Shown: piece after piece, positions 1 through 6,336 of the stretch | Numbering within the stretch: the stretch's first letter is position 1 | How the letters are laid out: each line of letters opens with the position of its first letter | Source: Actinomycetota bacterium | GTDB lineage: Bacteria; Actinomycetota; CADDZG01; WHSQ01 | Length of the DNA: 7,458 nt | Reading direction: 5' to 3' | Assembly: GCA_013695055.1 (NCBI GenBank) | Contig: JACDBF010000368.1 | Location: 1-7,458, forward strand | Notes under the pieces: model-generated | Told to the model about the DNA's origin: nothing | Database searches by the model: none | The model's input: only the letters and a program-made list of their open reading frames with translations | Translations under genes and position numbers: made by a program

Positions 1-476
1 GGGCAAGGGCGAAGCCCGTGTACAGCGCCAGCCATGCCACTCCCACCCACCACCCAGCTCCAACGGCGCGACAGGGAACGGCCGTTGGGGAACAGCAGGA
101 TCATGAAGGGAAACAGGCCCAGCTCGGGCACCCAGATCCAGGACGATAGCCAGGCCATCGCCGCGCCCCCGGGAAGCGAGCCCGCGTCGATGATCAGCGA
201 GCGGGCCCCGTACTCGTACGCGAACTTCGAAAGGACCTCGGACAGCCCGATCGCCACGATCAACCATCCAACCGGGTTGCGGGGCTGCCGCCGCGCGATC
301 AGGGCCCCGACTGGGATGAACAGCGCCAAGGAAAAAAACCAGATCAGGTCGTCCGGGAAAGAAGCCAGCTCGCCGCCCGAGGGTCGGGAGGGGCCGAGCA
401 CGAGCGTCACCGCCGTCAGCGAGAGTCCCAGCCCAAAAAGGACCCAGGGGAGCGGTGCGATGAGACGGGCTTTCAC
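1..476 (-). CDS. N-terminal multi-TM region of a putative sensor histidine kinase-like membrane protein (partial, probable frameshift)
   Basis: Reading leftward from GTG at 476, the frame is open to the window edge and encodes a hydrophobic protein. Predicted membrane segments lie near residues 6-28, 43-62, 69-85 and 108-130. Two motifs stand out: ARRQPRNPVGWLIVAIGL (residues 61-78) and LLFPNGRSLSRRW (127-139). In actinobacteria these typically mark the membrane-sensor half of histidine kinases and related signalling proteins. No catalytic domain is visible, so the enzyme type is inference. The start is limited by an in-frame TAG about 24 bases upstream, and no clear Shine-Dalgarno is seen. 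After residue 143 this frame turns into a poor sequence (GGSGMAG...), whereas the frame one base over reads VGVAWLALYTGFALA, the expected next helix. A 1-bp insertion in the G-run near 44-50 is therefore likely. The gene is transcribed divergently from the methyltransferase gene. Confidence 0.62.
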   Translation of the reverse strand, partial: MKARLIAPLPWVLFGLGLSLTAVTLVLGPSRPSGGELASFPDDLIWFFSLALFIPVGALIARRQPRNPVGWLIVAIGLSEVLSKFAYEYGARSLIIDAGSLPGGAAMAWLSSWIWVPELGLFPFMILLFPNGRSLSRRWSWVVGGSGMAGAVHGLRPC

Positions 477-559
477 CGTTCCATTGTCACCGAGCCCCGT
501 TCGCTAAACGTTACGAAGATGGCGTCTCGGAGGGTCTCCGTGGCTAGACTCCTCCGTGA
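477..559. promoter_or_regulatory. Divergent intergenic promoter region
   Basis: These 83 bases separate the divergent membrane-protein and methyltransferase starts and must hold both promoters if each gene is transcribed on its own. On the minus strand, GACAAT at 490-485 ends six bases before the GTG start, a spacing that would suit a leaderless transcript. An imperfect dyad TTCG-N10-CGAA spans 500-517, and a CGGAG-GGT-CTCCG hairpin sits at 528-540. Either could be an operator, but both are short enough to occur by chance in GC-rich DNA. Confidence 0.4.
545..550 (+). promoter_or_regulatory. Candidate -10 element for the methyltransferase gene
   Basis: TAGACT fits the actinobacterial TAnnnT -10 pattern and ends nine bases before the ATG at 560. 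No Shine-Dalgarno lies at a usable distance (the GGAGGG at 529-534 is about 25 bases away), so a transcript with almost no leader is the simplest reading. No convincing -35 hexamer is visible. Confidence 0.4.
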
Positions 560-1261
560 ATGTTCACCGATTCGGCTCGTATCTACGACTTGATCTACAG
601 CTGGAAGGACTATCCGGCCGAGTCGCGGCGGGTCCAGTCGCTGATCCAGCAGCATGGCTCGGAGGCGCGCACGCTCCTGGATGTGGCGTGCGGGACCGGC
701 AAGCATCTCGAGGAGCTGGGCCGGGCCTATAAGGCTGAAGGGCTGGACCTAGACTGGGGCCTTCTCGCCGTAGCCGCGGAGCGGAATCCCGGGGTTCCAC
801 TGCATGAAGCCGACATGACCGACTTCGACCTCGGCAAACGCTTCGACGCTATGACTTGCCTTTTCAGCAGCATCGGCTACGTCCAAAGACTCGAAAACCT
901 CCAGCGCGCCCTCTCCGCGATGGCGCGCCATCTCAATCCTCGCGGCGTGCTGCTCCTAGAGCCGTGGTTCTCGCCGAACGATTGGATCGATGGTCATCCA
1001 CACGCGGTTCTCGTAGACGAGCCGGATTTGAAGATCGTGCGCATGAACGTGTCGACCTCACGAGACAAGCTTTCGGTGCTGCACTTTCACTACCTGGTAG
1101 CCGACATAGAGGGCGTGACTCACTTCGAAGAGCAGCACTACCTCGGTCTCTTCACGCACGAGGAGTACCTTCGAGCGTTCGCCGGCGCCGGGCTCGAGGT
1201 CTCCTACGACGACTGGGGACTCGAAGGCCGCGGCCTCTATGTAGCCACCGCCCCCGGTTAG
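560..1261 (+). CDS. Class I SAM-dependent methyltransferase, DesVI/TylM1-like
   Basis: This 233-residue protein is a complete Rossmann-fold methyltransferase. The SAM-binding motif I, LLDVACGTG, is at residues 39-47. The end of strand beta-2 has GLDLD (61-65), a DM acidic motif follows at 85-86, and FDAMTCLFSSIGYV (95-108) is the motif IV region. The N-terminal YDLIYSWKDYPAES, the SSIGY segment, LLLEPWFSP (131-139) and FHYLVAD (176-182) resemble the dTDP-amino-sugar N-methyltransferases DesVI and TylM1, so an N-methyl transfer to a small amine is possible. No deoxysugar genes are nearby, and the substrate is unknown. The ATG at 560 gives the normal family N-terminus; there is no Shine-Dalgarno. 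The gene converges on the transketolase operon with 21 bases between stop codons. Confidence 0.88.
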   Translation: MFTDSARIYDLIYSWKDYPAESRRVQSLIQQHGSEARTLLDVACGTGKHLEELGRAYKAEGLDLDWGLLAVAAERNPGVPLHEADMTDFDLGKRFDAMTCLFSSIGYVQRLENLQRALSAMARHLNPRGVLLLEPWFSPNDWIDGHPHAVLVDEPDLKIVRMNVSTSRDKLSVLHFHYLVADIEGVTHFEEQHYLGLFTHEEYLRAFAGAGLEVSYDDWGLEGRGLYVATAPG

Positions 1262-1267
1262 CTCGCG

Positions 1268-1279
1268 GGCCAACCGGCC
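1268..1279. other. Short dyad between convergent genes
   Basis: GGCC-AACC-GGCC lies in the 21-base gap between two convergent stop codons. It could form a 4-bp hairpin usable on both strands. It lacks a T-tract, so it is at best a weak terminator element. Confidence 0.2.
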
Positions 1280-1282
1280 TAA

Positions 1283-2242
1283 TCAGTCCTTCAGCACCCG
1301 CCGAGCCGCGTCCATGATCGCGTCGGGGGTCAGCCCGAATTGCAAGAGAAGCTCGTCGGGCTTGCCGGATGTCGCGTAGGTGTCTCCGATGTTGACGAAC
1401 GCCATACGAGTGGGGCCCCGCTCCGCCAGGGTCATAGCAACGGTTGCACCGAGTCCTCCATAGGCCATGTGCTCCTCGGCGACCACGACACCCTTGGTCT
1501 CGTTGGCCGCCTTCTCGAGCGCGCTGGTGTCGATCGGCTTGACCGTGTGCATGTCGACCACCCGGGCCGAGATGCTCTCGCCGGAAAGTCCTTCGGCCGC
1601 ATCGAGCGCCATGGCGACCATGATTCCGTTGGCCACGATGGTGACGTCGTCTCCGTCCCTCACGGTGTTTGCTTTGCCCACGTGGAAGGCGTCGCCGTTC
1701 TCATAGACGTTGGGAACCTTGGGGCGCCCGCAGCGCAGAAAGGTTGGGCCCTCGCGCTCGAGCATCGCATGCGTCGCCGCGGACGCGCTCGGCCCATCGG
1801 CCGGAACGATGACCGTGAAGCCCGGGAAGGAGCAGGCCAGGGCCACATCCTCGACCGTCATCTGCGAAGGGCCGTCCTCACCAATCGAGATGCCCGCATG
1901 GGTGCCGACCAGCTTTACGTTCTGGTTGGGGAAGGCGACGCTCATCCTTATCTGATCGTAGGCGTTACACAGGAGGAAGACCGAGAACGACGAGACCACT
2001 GGAAGCTTCCCGCATCCGGCGAGACCGGCGGCAACTCCCACGAGATTGGATTCGGCTATGCCGACGTTGAAGAAACGATCGGGGTATTCATCCTTGAAGT
2101 TCTTTGTGAAAGTGGAGTTGTTGACGTCGCCGTCGAGCACGACGACGTTCGGGTTCGAACCCGCTTGCGCGAGCGCCTCGCCGAACGCTTCGCGCGTCGA
2201 CGTGCCTTCTTCGAGCTGAATGCGGCTTATCCCGAAGCTCAT
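1283..2242 (-). CDS. Transketolase, C-terminal (PYR plus C-terminal domain) subunit
   Basis: The 319-residue protein matches the second half of transketolase. It contains the pyrimidine-binding domain (about 10-175) with FFNVGIAESNLVG, where Glu64 should be the glutamate that activates the thiamine cofactor. It also has GTHAGISIGEDGPSQM (113-128) and a C-terminal domain with VVDMHTVKPID (228-238) and EEHMAYGGLG (256-265). With the N-terminal subunit it should form an enzyme that moves two-carbon ketol units in the non-oxidative pentose phosphate pathway. The ATG overlaps the upstream subunit's stop as ATGA. A strong GGAGGAG sits eight bases upstream, inside the end of the previous gene, so translation is probably coupled. 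The QM after GPS replaces the HQ of many full-length transketolases and is usual in split versions. A DXS-like role is less likely given this motif set. Confidence 0.92.
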   Translation of the reverse strand: MSFGISRIQLEEGTSTREAFGEALAQAGSNPNVVVLDGDVNNSTFTKNFKDEYPDRFFNVGIAESNLVGVAAGLAGCGKLPVVSSFSVFLLCNAYDQIRMSVAFPNQNVKLVGTHAGISIGEDGPSQMTVEDVALACSFPGFTVIVPADGPSASAATHAMLEREGPTFLRCGRPKVPNVYENGDAFHVGKANTVRDGDDVTIVANGIMVAMALDAAEGLSGESISARVVDMHTVKPIDTSALEKAANETKGVVVAEEHMAYGGLGATVAMTLAERGPTRMAFVNIGDTYATSGKPDELLLQFGLTPDAIMDAARRVLKD

Positions 2243-3075
2243 GCTCCTATCTCCTCCAGGGCTCGGTCCTTATCCTCTTCCGGCACGGGTTTGCCGTGCC
2301 ACTTTGCCGGGTCGGACTCGAGCAAAGAGACACCCTTGCCTTTGACCGTGTTGGCAATGATGGCTTGGGGCGAACCGGTGATGCTTTGTGCCCATTCGAA
2401 GGCGGCTCGAACCTCGTCGAGCGAATGCCCGTCGATGTCCCTGACCGCCCATCCGAAGGCCTCGAGCTTTTTGTCGAGAGGATCGAGCGACTGGATGTTC
2501 TTCACCGAATCGGTCTGTTGGTAACCGTTGCGGTCGATGATCAGGGTCAGGTTGTCGAGGGAGTGATTGCCGGCGTACATTGCCGCTTCCCAAATCTGGC
2601 CCTGCTCGCTCTCGCCGTCGCCGACCATGACGTAGACGCGGTAATCGAGCTCATCGATGCTCGCTCCGAGGGCGTGGCCGATTCCGACGGACAACCCCTG
2701 TCCCAGCGAGCCGGTGGACGCTTCGACGCCCGGCAGGCGGCACATGTTCGGGTGTCCCTCGAGTGGCGAGCCGAGTCGTCTCAGCGTGGTCAGATCGTCG
2801 GCGGGAAAGTAACCGGCCTCGGCGAGGACGGCGTAGAGGCCGGGGGCCCCGTGTCCCTTTGACAGGATGAAGCGGTCGCGCTCTCGATTGTGGGGGTCTT
2901 TCGGGTCGTAGCGGAGGACTCCGCCGAAGAAGAGAATCGATACGACTTCGACCATCGATAGAGAGGTGGAGGGGTGGCCGGATGCTGCGGCGCTCGTCGC
3001 GATGACGATGTCGCGCCGTAGCGTGCGCGTAATTCGCTCGAGCTCGGCCGCGTCTTCCGTCCGCGCCTTGGGCAT
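2239..3075 (-). CDS. Transketolase, N-terminal (TPP-binding PP domain) subunit
   Basis: The 278-residue protein carries the diphosphate-binding half of transketolase: ASGHPSTSLS (31-40), LSKGHGAPGLY (71-81), ASTGSLGQGLSVG (119-131), and the thiamine-diphosphate/metal signature beginning VGDGESEQGQIWEA (151-164) with the metal-side residues around DRNGYQQ (181-187). ANTVKGKGVS (241-250) and KWHG (258-261) complete the family pattern. The length is standard for split transketolases. An in-frame ATG at 3105 would add ten unconserved residues. I chose the ATG at 3075 because GAGGAGG lies four bases before it. This is the first gene of a two-gene operon and is divergent from hisS. Confidence 0.92.
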   Translation of the reverse strand: MPKARTEDAAELERITRTLRRDIVIATSAAASGHPSTSLSMVEVVSILFFGGVLRYDPKDPHNRERDRFILSKGHGAPGLYAVLAEAGYFPADDLTTLRRLGSPLEGHPNMCRLPGVEASTGSLGQGLSVGIGHALGASIDELDYRVYVMVGDGESEQGQIWEAAMYAGNHSLDNLTLIIDRNGYQQTDSVKNIQSLDPLDKKLEAFGWAVRDIDGHSLDEVRAAFEWAQSITGSPQAIIANTVKGKGVSLLESDPAKWHGKPVPEEDKDRALEEIGA

Positions 3076-3079
3076 GGGG

Positions 3080-3086
3080 CCTCCTC
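3080..3086 (-). promoter_or_regulatory. Ribosome binding site selecting the 3075 start
   Basis: Read on the minus strand this is GAGGAGG followed by CCCC and ATG. It is the strongest Shine-Dalgarno in the intergenic region and favours the shorter transketolase N-subunit over the ATG at 3105, which has no properly spaced site. Confidence 0.7.
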
Positions 3087-3149
3087 GCGTTCGCCGTTGA
3101 TCCATCCTTATCCAACCACAGGCCGGGGAAAACTCGGCCGCCGCGCAAG

Positions 3150-3172
3150 GGGGCCGGGCCGGCCCCTAGGAT
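3150..3172 (+). promoter_or_regulatory. Candidate leaderless promoter of the hisS-aspS operon with GC dyad
   Basis: TAGGAT at 3167-3172 fits the TAnnnT -10 pattern and ends eight bases before the hisS ATG at 3181; no Shine-Dalgarno is present. Directly upstream, GGGGCC (3150-3155) and GGCCCC (3161-3166) form a perfect 6-bp inverted repeat around a 5-base loop and abut the -10 box. The dyad could be an operator, but in GC-rich DNA this is only suggestive. No -35 consensus is evident. Confidence 0.4.
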
Positions 3173-3180
3173 GATCGTCG

Positions 3181-4440
3181 ATGACAAACACCGCTTCTTT
3201 TCGCGCTCCTCGGGGTACTTACGACCGCCTCCCGCCCGGATCCCGCGACTGGCAAAAAGTCGTCCGCGAGGCCGAGGACTTGTTCGGGCGCGCGGGTTAC
3301 TTCCCGGTCGATACGCCCGCGTTCGAGCACACCGAGGTCTTCGAGCGAGGAGTGGGCGAGGCAAGCGAGGTGGTCGGCAAGCAGATGTACACCTTTGAAG
3401 ACCGGGGAGGAAGATCGCTCACTCTTCGCCCCGAGGGGACCGCTCCGGTCGTGAGAGCGGTGATCGAGCACGGTCTCCAGCGCGGCGCTCTTCCAGTCAA
3501 GCTCGCCTACTCGGGATTCATGTTCCGGCAGGAACGGCCGCAAAAGGGCCGGTTCCGGCAGTTCTTCCAGCTGGGGATCGAGGCCATCGGCTCGGCATCC
3601 GCCTTGACCGATGCCGAGGTGATCGAGATCGGGCACCGTTTCCTTCGGGATGCAGGCGTGGAACCGCGCTTGCTGGTGAACTCCATCGGCCACTCGGCGG
3701 AATCCTGCCGGCGCGGCTACTTGAGAGAGCTACAAGGCTTTCTGACCGATCACAGTGATGAGCTGGCGACCGATGACCGAGAGCGCATTGGGAGCAATCC
3801 GTTGCGCACGTTCGACTCCAAGGAGGCCGCGACGACCTCCGTTATGGCGGACGCGCCCGTCGTCTCGGATCATCTCTGCGCGGAATGCCGCGCGCATTTC
3901 GAGCTCGTGCAGAGTTACCTGACGGACTTGTCGGTGGACTACGAGATCGACACGCGGCTGGTCAGGGGTCTCGACTACTACACGCGCACCGCGTTCGAGT
4001 GGGTTGCCGGAGGACTCGGGTCGCAGAACGCGGTCGGCGGCGGCGGCCGCTACGACGGGCTTTCTGAGGCTCTCGGCGGACCCTCTCTTCCCGGGATCGG
4101 GTTTGCCATCGGCATGGACCGCGTGATGGAGGCGCGCTCGGGGGGGCCGGACGTCGATCAAACAGCGCGCGTTTACGTCGTCGCTCTTGGAGACGACGCG
4201 CGCCGGGAAGGGCTGATGCTTGTGACTTCCCTGCGCCGCGCCGGGATAAGCGCAGCGCAAGATCTTTCCGAACGCGGCATGAAGGGACAGATGAAAGACG
4301 CGGTGCGCATGGGAGCGGACTGGGCCGTGATCCTAGGTGAGAAGGAGATGGCCTCTAAGCGCGCGACGCTCAAGAACCTTCACACTCAGGATCAAGAAAG
4401 TGTCGACTTCGGAAGCATCGAGCGAGCGGTGCGATCGTGA
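3181..4440 (+). CDS. hisS: Histidyl-tRNA synthetase
   Basis: This 419-residue class II synthetase attaches histidine to tRNA(His) in the cytoplasm. It begins with RAPRGTYDRLPP (8-19), the motif 1 region. TLRPEGTAPVVRAV (81-94) and FMFRQERPQKGRFRQF (113-128) form motif 2 and the ATP-binding arginines. RGLDYYTRTAFEW (262-274) is the histidine-specific HisA motif, and GGGGRYDGL (286-294) followed by GIGFAIGMDR (305-314) gives HisB and motif 3. Residues from about 328 form the anticodon-binding domain. The length is typical for bacteria. The start at 3181 fits the family N-terminus and appears leaderless. The stop codon shares bases with the aspS start, so the two synthetases form a translationally coupled operon, an arrangement common in many bacteria. 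Confidence 0.97.
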   Translation: MTNTASFRAPRGTYDRLPPGSRDWQKVVREAEDLFGRAGYFPVDTPAFEHTEVFERGVGEASEVVGKQMYTFEDRGGRSLTLRPEGTAPVVRAVIEHGLQRGALPVKLAYSGFMFRQERPQKGRFRQFFQLGIEAIGSASALTDAEVIEIGHRFLRDAGVEPRLLVNSIGHSAESCRRGYLRELQGFLTDHSDELATDDRERIGSNPLRTFDSKEAATTSVMADAPVVSDHLCAECRAHFELVQSYLTDLSVDYEIDTRLVRGLDYYTRTAFEWVAGGLGSQNAVGGGGRYDGLSEALGGPSLPGIGFAIGMDRVMEARSGGPDVDQTARVYVVALGDDARREGLMLVTSLRRAGISAAQDLSERGMKGQMKDAVRMGADWAVILGEKEMASKRATLKNLHTQDQESVDFGSIERAVRS

Positions 4441-6233
4441 TGCGCTCGCACCGCTGCGGAGACTTACGGGCCTCCGACGGGGGCCGGACCGCGATCCTGT
4501 GCGGATGGGTGGACGGCCGGCGCGATCACGGGGGCGTGACGTTTATCGACCTGCGCGATACCTCCGGGATCATCCAGGTGGTGTTCAGCTCCGACGTATC
4601 TGCGCGGGCCCATGACGCGGCCCAGGAGCTGCGCGGCGAGTTTTGTATCAAGGTGACGGGCGAGGTACGCGCCCGTCGGCCCGGCACGGTCAACGACAAC
4701 CTGGCCACCGGCGAGATCGAAGTGGCCGCCGAGGAGCTTGAGGTGTTTTCCCGCTCCGAGACCCCTCCGTTTCAGATCGACGACCACCAGGAAATCGAGG
4801 AGAGCCTTCGTCTCAAGTACCGCTACCTGGACTTGAGGCGCGGTCGCATGCAGGCGAACCTGAAGCTTCGCCACGCGATCATCTCCGCGATCCGGAGTTT
4901 CTTCGACGAGGAGGGTTTCGTCGAGATCGAGACCCCGATGCTCACGCGCGCGACGCCCGAAGGCGCGCGCGATTACTTCGTGCCGTCGCGCGTCCATCCG
5001 GGCTCTTTCTACGCGCTTCCGCAGTCGCCCCAGCTCTTCAAGCAGCTCTTCATGGTGGCCGGCCTGGATCGCTACTACCAGATCGTGCGCTGCTTTCGCG
5101 ATGAGGATCTACGAGCCGATCGCCAGCCTGACTTCACTCAGCTCGACCTCGAGATGTCGTTCGTCGAGCAGGAGGATGTCCTCGAGGTCGCGGAGCGAAT
5201 GTTCAAACACGTCTGGCGAGAGGCGTTGTCGGTTGAGCTCGCCGATTTCGTCCGTCTCACTTTCGCCGAGTCCATGGAGCGTTTCGGGTCGGACAAGCCC
5301 GACCTGCGCTTCGGGATGGAGATCAAAGACCTCGGCCCGGCTTTGTCCTCGACCGAGGTGAAGATATTTCGTTCGGTCCTCGATTCCGGCGGAGCCGTGA
5401 AGGCGATCGCCGTGCCGGGCAGGGGAGCCCTGGCGCGCAAGGATCTCGATGCGCTCGTCGATGAAGCCAAGGCGCTGGGGGCCGGGGGCCTTGTGTGGGC
5501 GGGAGTTACCTCTGAAGGCTTGCGTTCGCCGCTCGCCAAGCTCTTCGGCGACGACGAGCGCGCGGGCCTGGTGGCGGCGGCCGAGGCGTCGGAAGGCGAT
5601 CTGATACTGGTGGTGGCCGACCACGATCCGGGCGTCGTCCACAAGACTCTCGGGGCTCTCCGGGGCCGTCTGGCCGGGCGTTTCGGCCTCATTCCGGAGC
5701 GGGACCGCTCCGACCCCGAGGCTTGGAAGTTCGCGTGGATCGTCGACTTCCCGTGGTTCGAGTGGGATGAGGCCGAGAAGCGATGGGACCCGATTCACCA
5801 TCCCTTCACCGGCATGGTCGAGGACACCGTCCAGTACCTCGAGACGGATCCCGGCAAGGTCATCTCCAAGTCGTACGACATAACTCTCAACGGCTGGGAG
5901 CTCGCCAGCGGCAGCATCCGTATCCACGATCGAAAGATGCAAGAGCGCGTCTTCGAGGCCCTCGGCATCTCGCGCGACGAGGCGCAGGCCAAGTTCGGCT
6001 TCCTGCTCGACGCCCTCCGCTTCGGGCCCCCGCCGCACGGGGGAATCGCGCCGGGCATCGACCGGATCGTGGCCCTGGCCGCGGGCGAGACGAATATCCG
6101 CGAGGTGATCGCCTACCCCAAGACCCAAACCGCCCACGACCCCCTAACAGGCGCCCCGGCCCCCGTGACGCCGGACCAGCTTGCGGCGCTCCACCTCCAA
6201 ACCACCCACCCCCCCAACCCGGGACCCATCTGA
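4440..6233 (+). CDS. aspS: Aspartyl-tRNA synthetase, bacterial type, probably non-discriminating
   Basis: The 597-residue class IIb synthetase has an N-terminal OB-fold anticodon domain (about 1-105), a catalytic core and the bacterial GAD insertion (about 285-400). Visible signatures are FVEIETPMLTRATPEGARDY (160-179), LPQSPQLFKQ (193-202), CFRDEDLRADRQPDFTQLD (218-236) and motif 3 PPHGGIAPGIDR (531-542). Position 30 is His in GRRDHGG and position 82 is Gly in RRPGTVN, the pair associated with AspRS that also charges tRNA(Asn). The ATG at 4440 overlaps the hisS TGA; GTG at 4437 is an alternative adding one residue. The C-terminus ends in a proline-rich stretch, HPPNPGPI. The TGA stop lies inside the first copy of a 46-bp repeat, so the last residues may reflect an insertion boundary. 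Confidence 0.97.
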   Translation: MRSHRCGDLRASDGGRTAILCGWVDGRRDHGGVTFIDLRDTSGIIQVVFSSDVSARAHDAAQELRGEFCIKVTGEVRARRPGTVNDNLATGEIEVAAEELEVFSRSETPPFQIDDHQEIEESLRLKYRYLDLRRGRMQANLKLRHAIISAIRSFFDEEGFVEIETPMLTRATPEGARDYFVPSRVHPGSFYALPQSPQLFKQLFMVAGLDRYYQIVRCFRDEDLRADRQPDFTQLDLEMSFVEQEDVLEVAERMFKHVWREALSVELADFVRLTFAESMERFGSDKPDLRFGMEIKDLGPALSSTEVKIFRSVLDSGGAVKAIAVPGRGALARKDLDALVDEAKALGAGGLVWAGVTSEGLRSPLAKLFGDDERAGLVAAAEASEGDLILVVADHDPGVVHKTLGALRGRLAGRFGLIPERDRSDPEAWKFAWIVDFPWFEWDEAEKRWDPIHHPFTGMVEDTVQYLETDPGKVISKSYDITLNGWELASGSIRIHDRKMQERVFEALGISRDEAQAKFGFLLDALRFGPPPHGGIAPGIDRIVALAAGETNIREVIAYPKTQTAHDPLTGAPAPVTPDQLAALHLQTTHPPNPGPI

Positions 6234-6275
6234 GCGGATCAGCGTTCGAAATACGAACGTTTTCCGGCATAGAAC
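6230..6275 (+). repeat. 46-bp structured repeat, copy 1
   Basis: It runs from CTGAGCGGATCAG to CCGGCATAGAAC. It is identical to the inverted copy at 7335-7380 and differs from copy 2 at one base. It holds two abutting hairpins with 5-base loops: CTGA-GCGGA-TCAG (6230-6242) and CGTTCG-AAATA-CGAACG (6243-6259). It overlaps the aspS TGA stop (6231-6233). Confidence 0.93.
6243..6263 (+). terminator. Possible intrinsic terminator of the hisS-aspS operon
   Basis: The 6-bp stem CGTTCG/CGAACG with loop AAATA is followed directly by TTTT, ten bases after the aspS stop. The same structure recurs at 6304-6324 in copy 2. The short stem and four-base T-run make it modest, but two in tandem may suffice to end transcription before the oppositely oriented nuclease gene. 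Confidence 0.4.
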
Positions 6276-6290
6276 CGGCCCGGCCCGGAA

Positions 6291-6336
6291 CTGAGCGGAT
6301 CAGCGTTCGAAATGCGAACGTTTTCCGGCATAGAAC
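6291..6336 (+). repeat. 46-bp structured repeat, copy 2 (also encodes the nuclease C-terminus)
   Basis: This is a direct repeat of copy 1 at a 61-base period. The only difference is A to G at 6314, in the hairpin loop, which leaves the stem intact. On the minus strand, positions 6336-6300 encode the last residues FYAGKRSHFER and the TGA of the AbiEi/DUF559 gene. The loop change turns the Tyr codon found in the other copies into His. Confidence 0.93.

Noticed and set aside
34..507. Plus-strand open frame of 157 codons at the left edge
   Set aside because: Its product is Pro/Ser/Arg-rich with no domain, while the opposite strand reads as a membrane protein with family motifs.
1340..2524. Long open frame on the plus strand opposite the transketolase genes (394 codons)
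   Set aside because: It is antisense to two clearly conserved genes, has no recognisable domain, and such frames are expected by codon bias in GC-rich DNA.
5109..6137. Long minus-strand open frame opposite aspS (342 codons)
   Set aside because: It lies entirely inside aspS, has low-complexity composition and no domain; it is a codon-bias shadow.
6243..6259. LexA/SOS box reading of CGTTCG-N5-CGAACG
   Set aside because: Gram-positive SOS boxes have CGAAC as the left arm and GTTCG as the right with a 4-base spacer; here the arms are reversed and the spacer is 5.
6230..6336. CRISPR-like array from the tandem repeat copies
   Set aside because: There are only two direct copies with a 15-base GC-rich spacer, no cas genes, and the third copy is inverted and more than 1 kb away.
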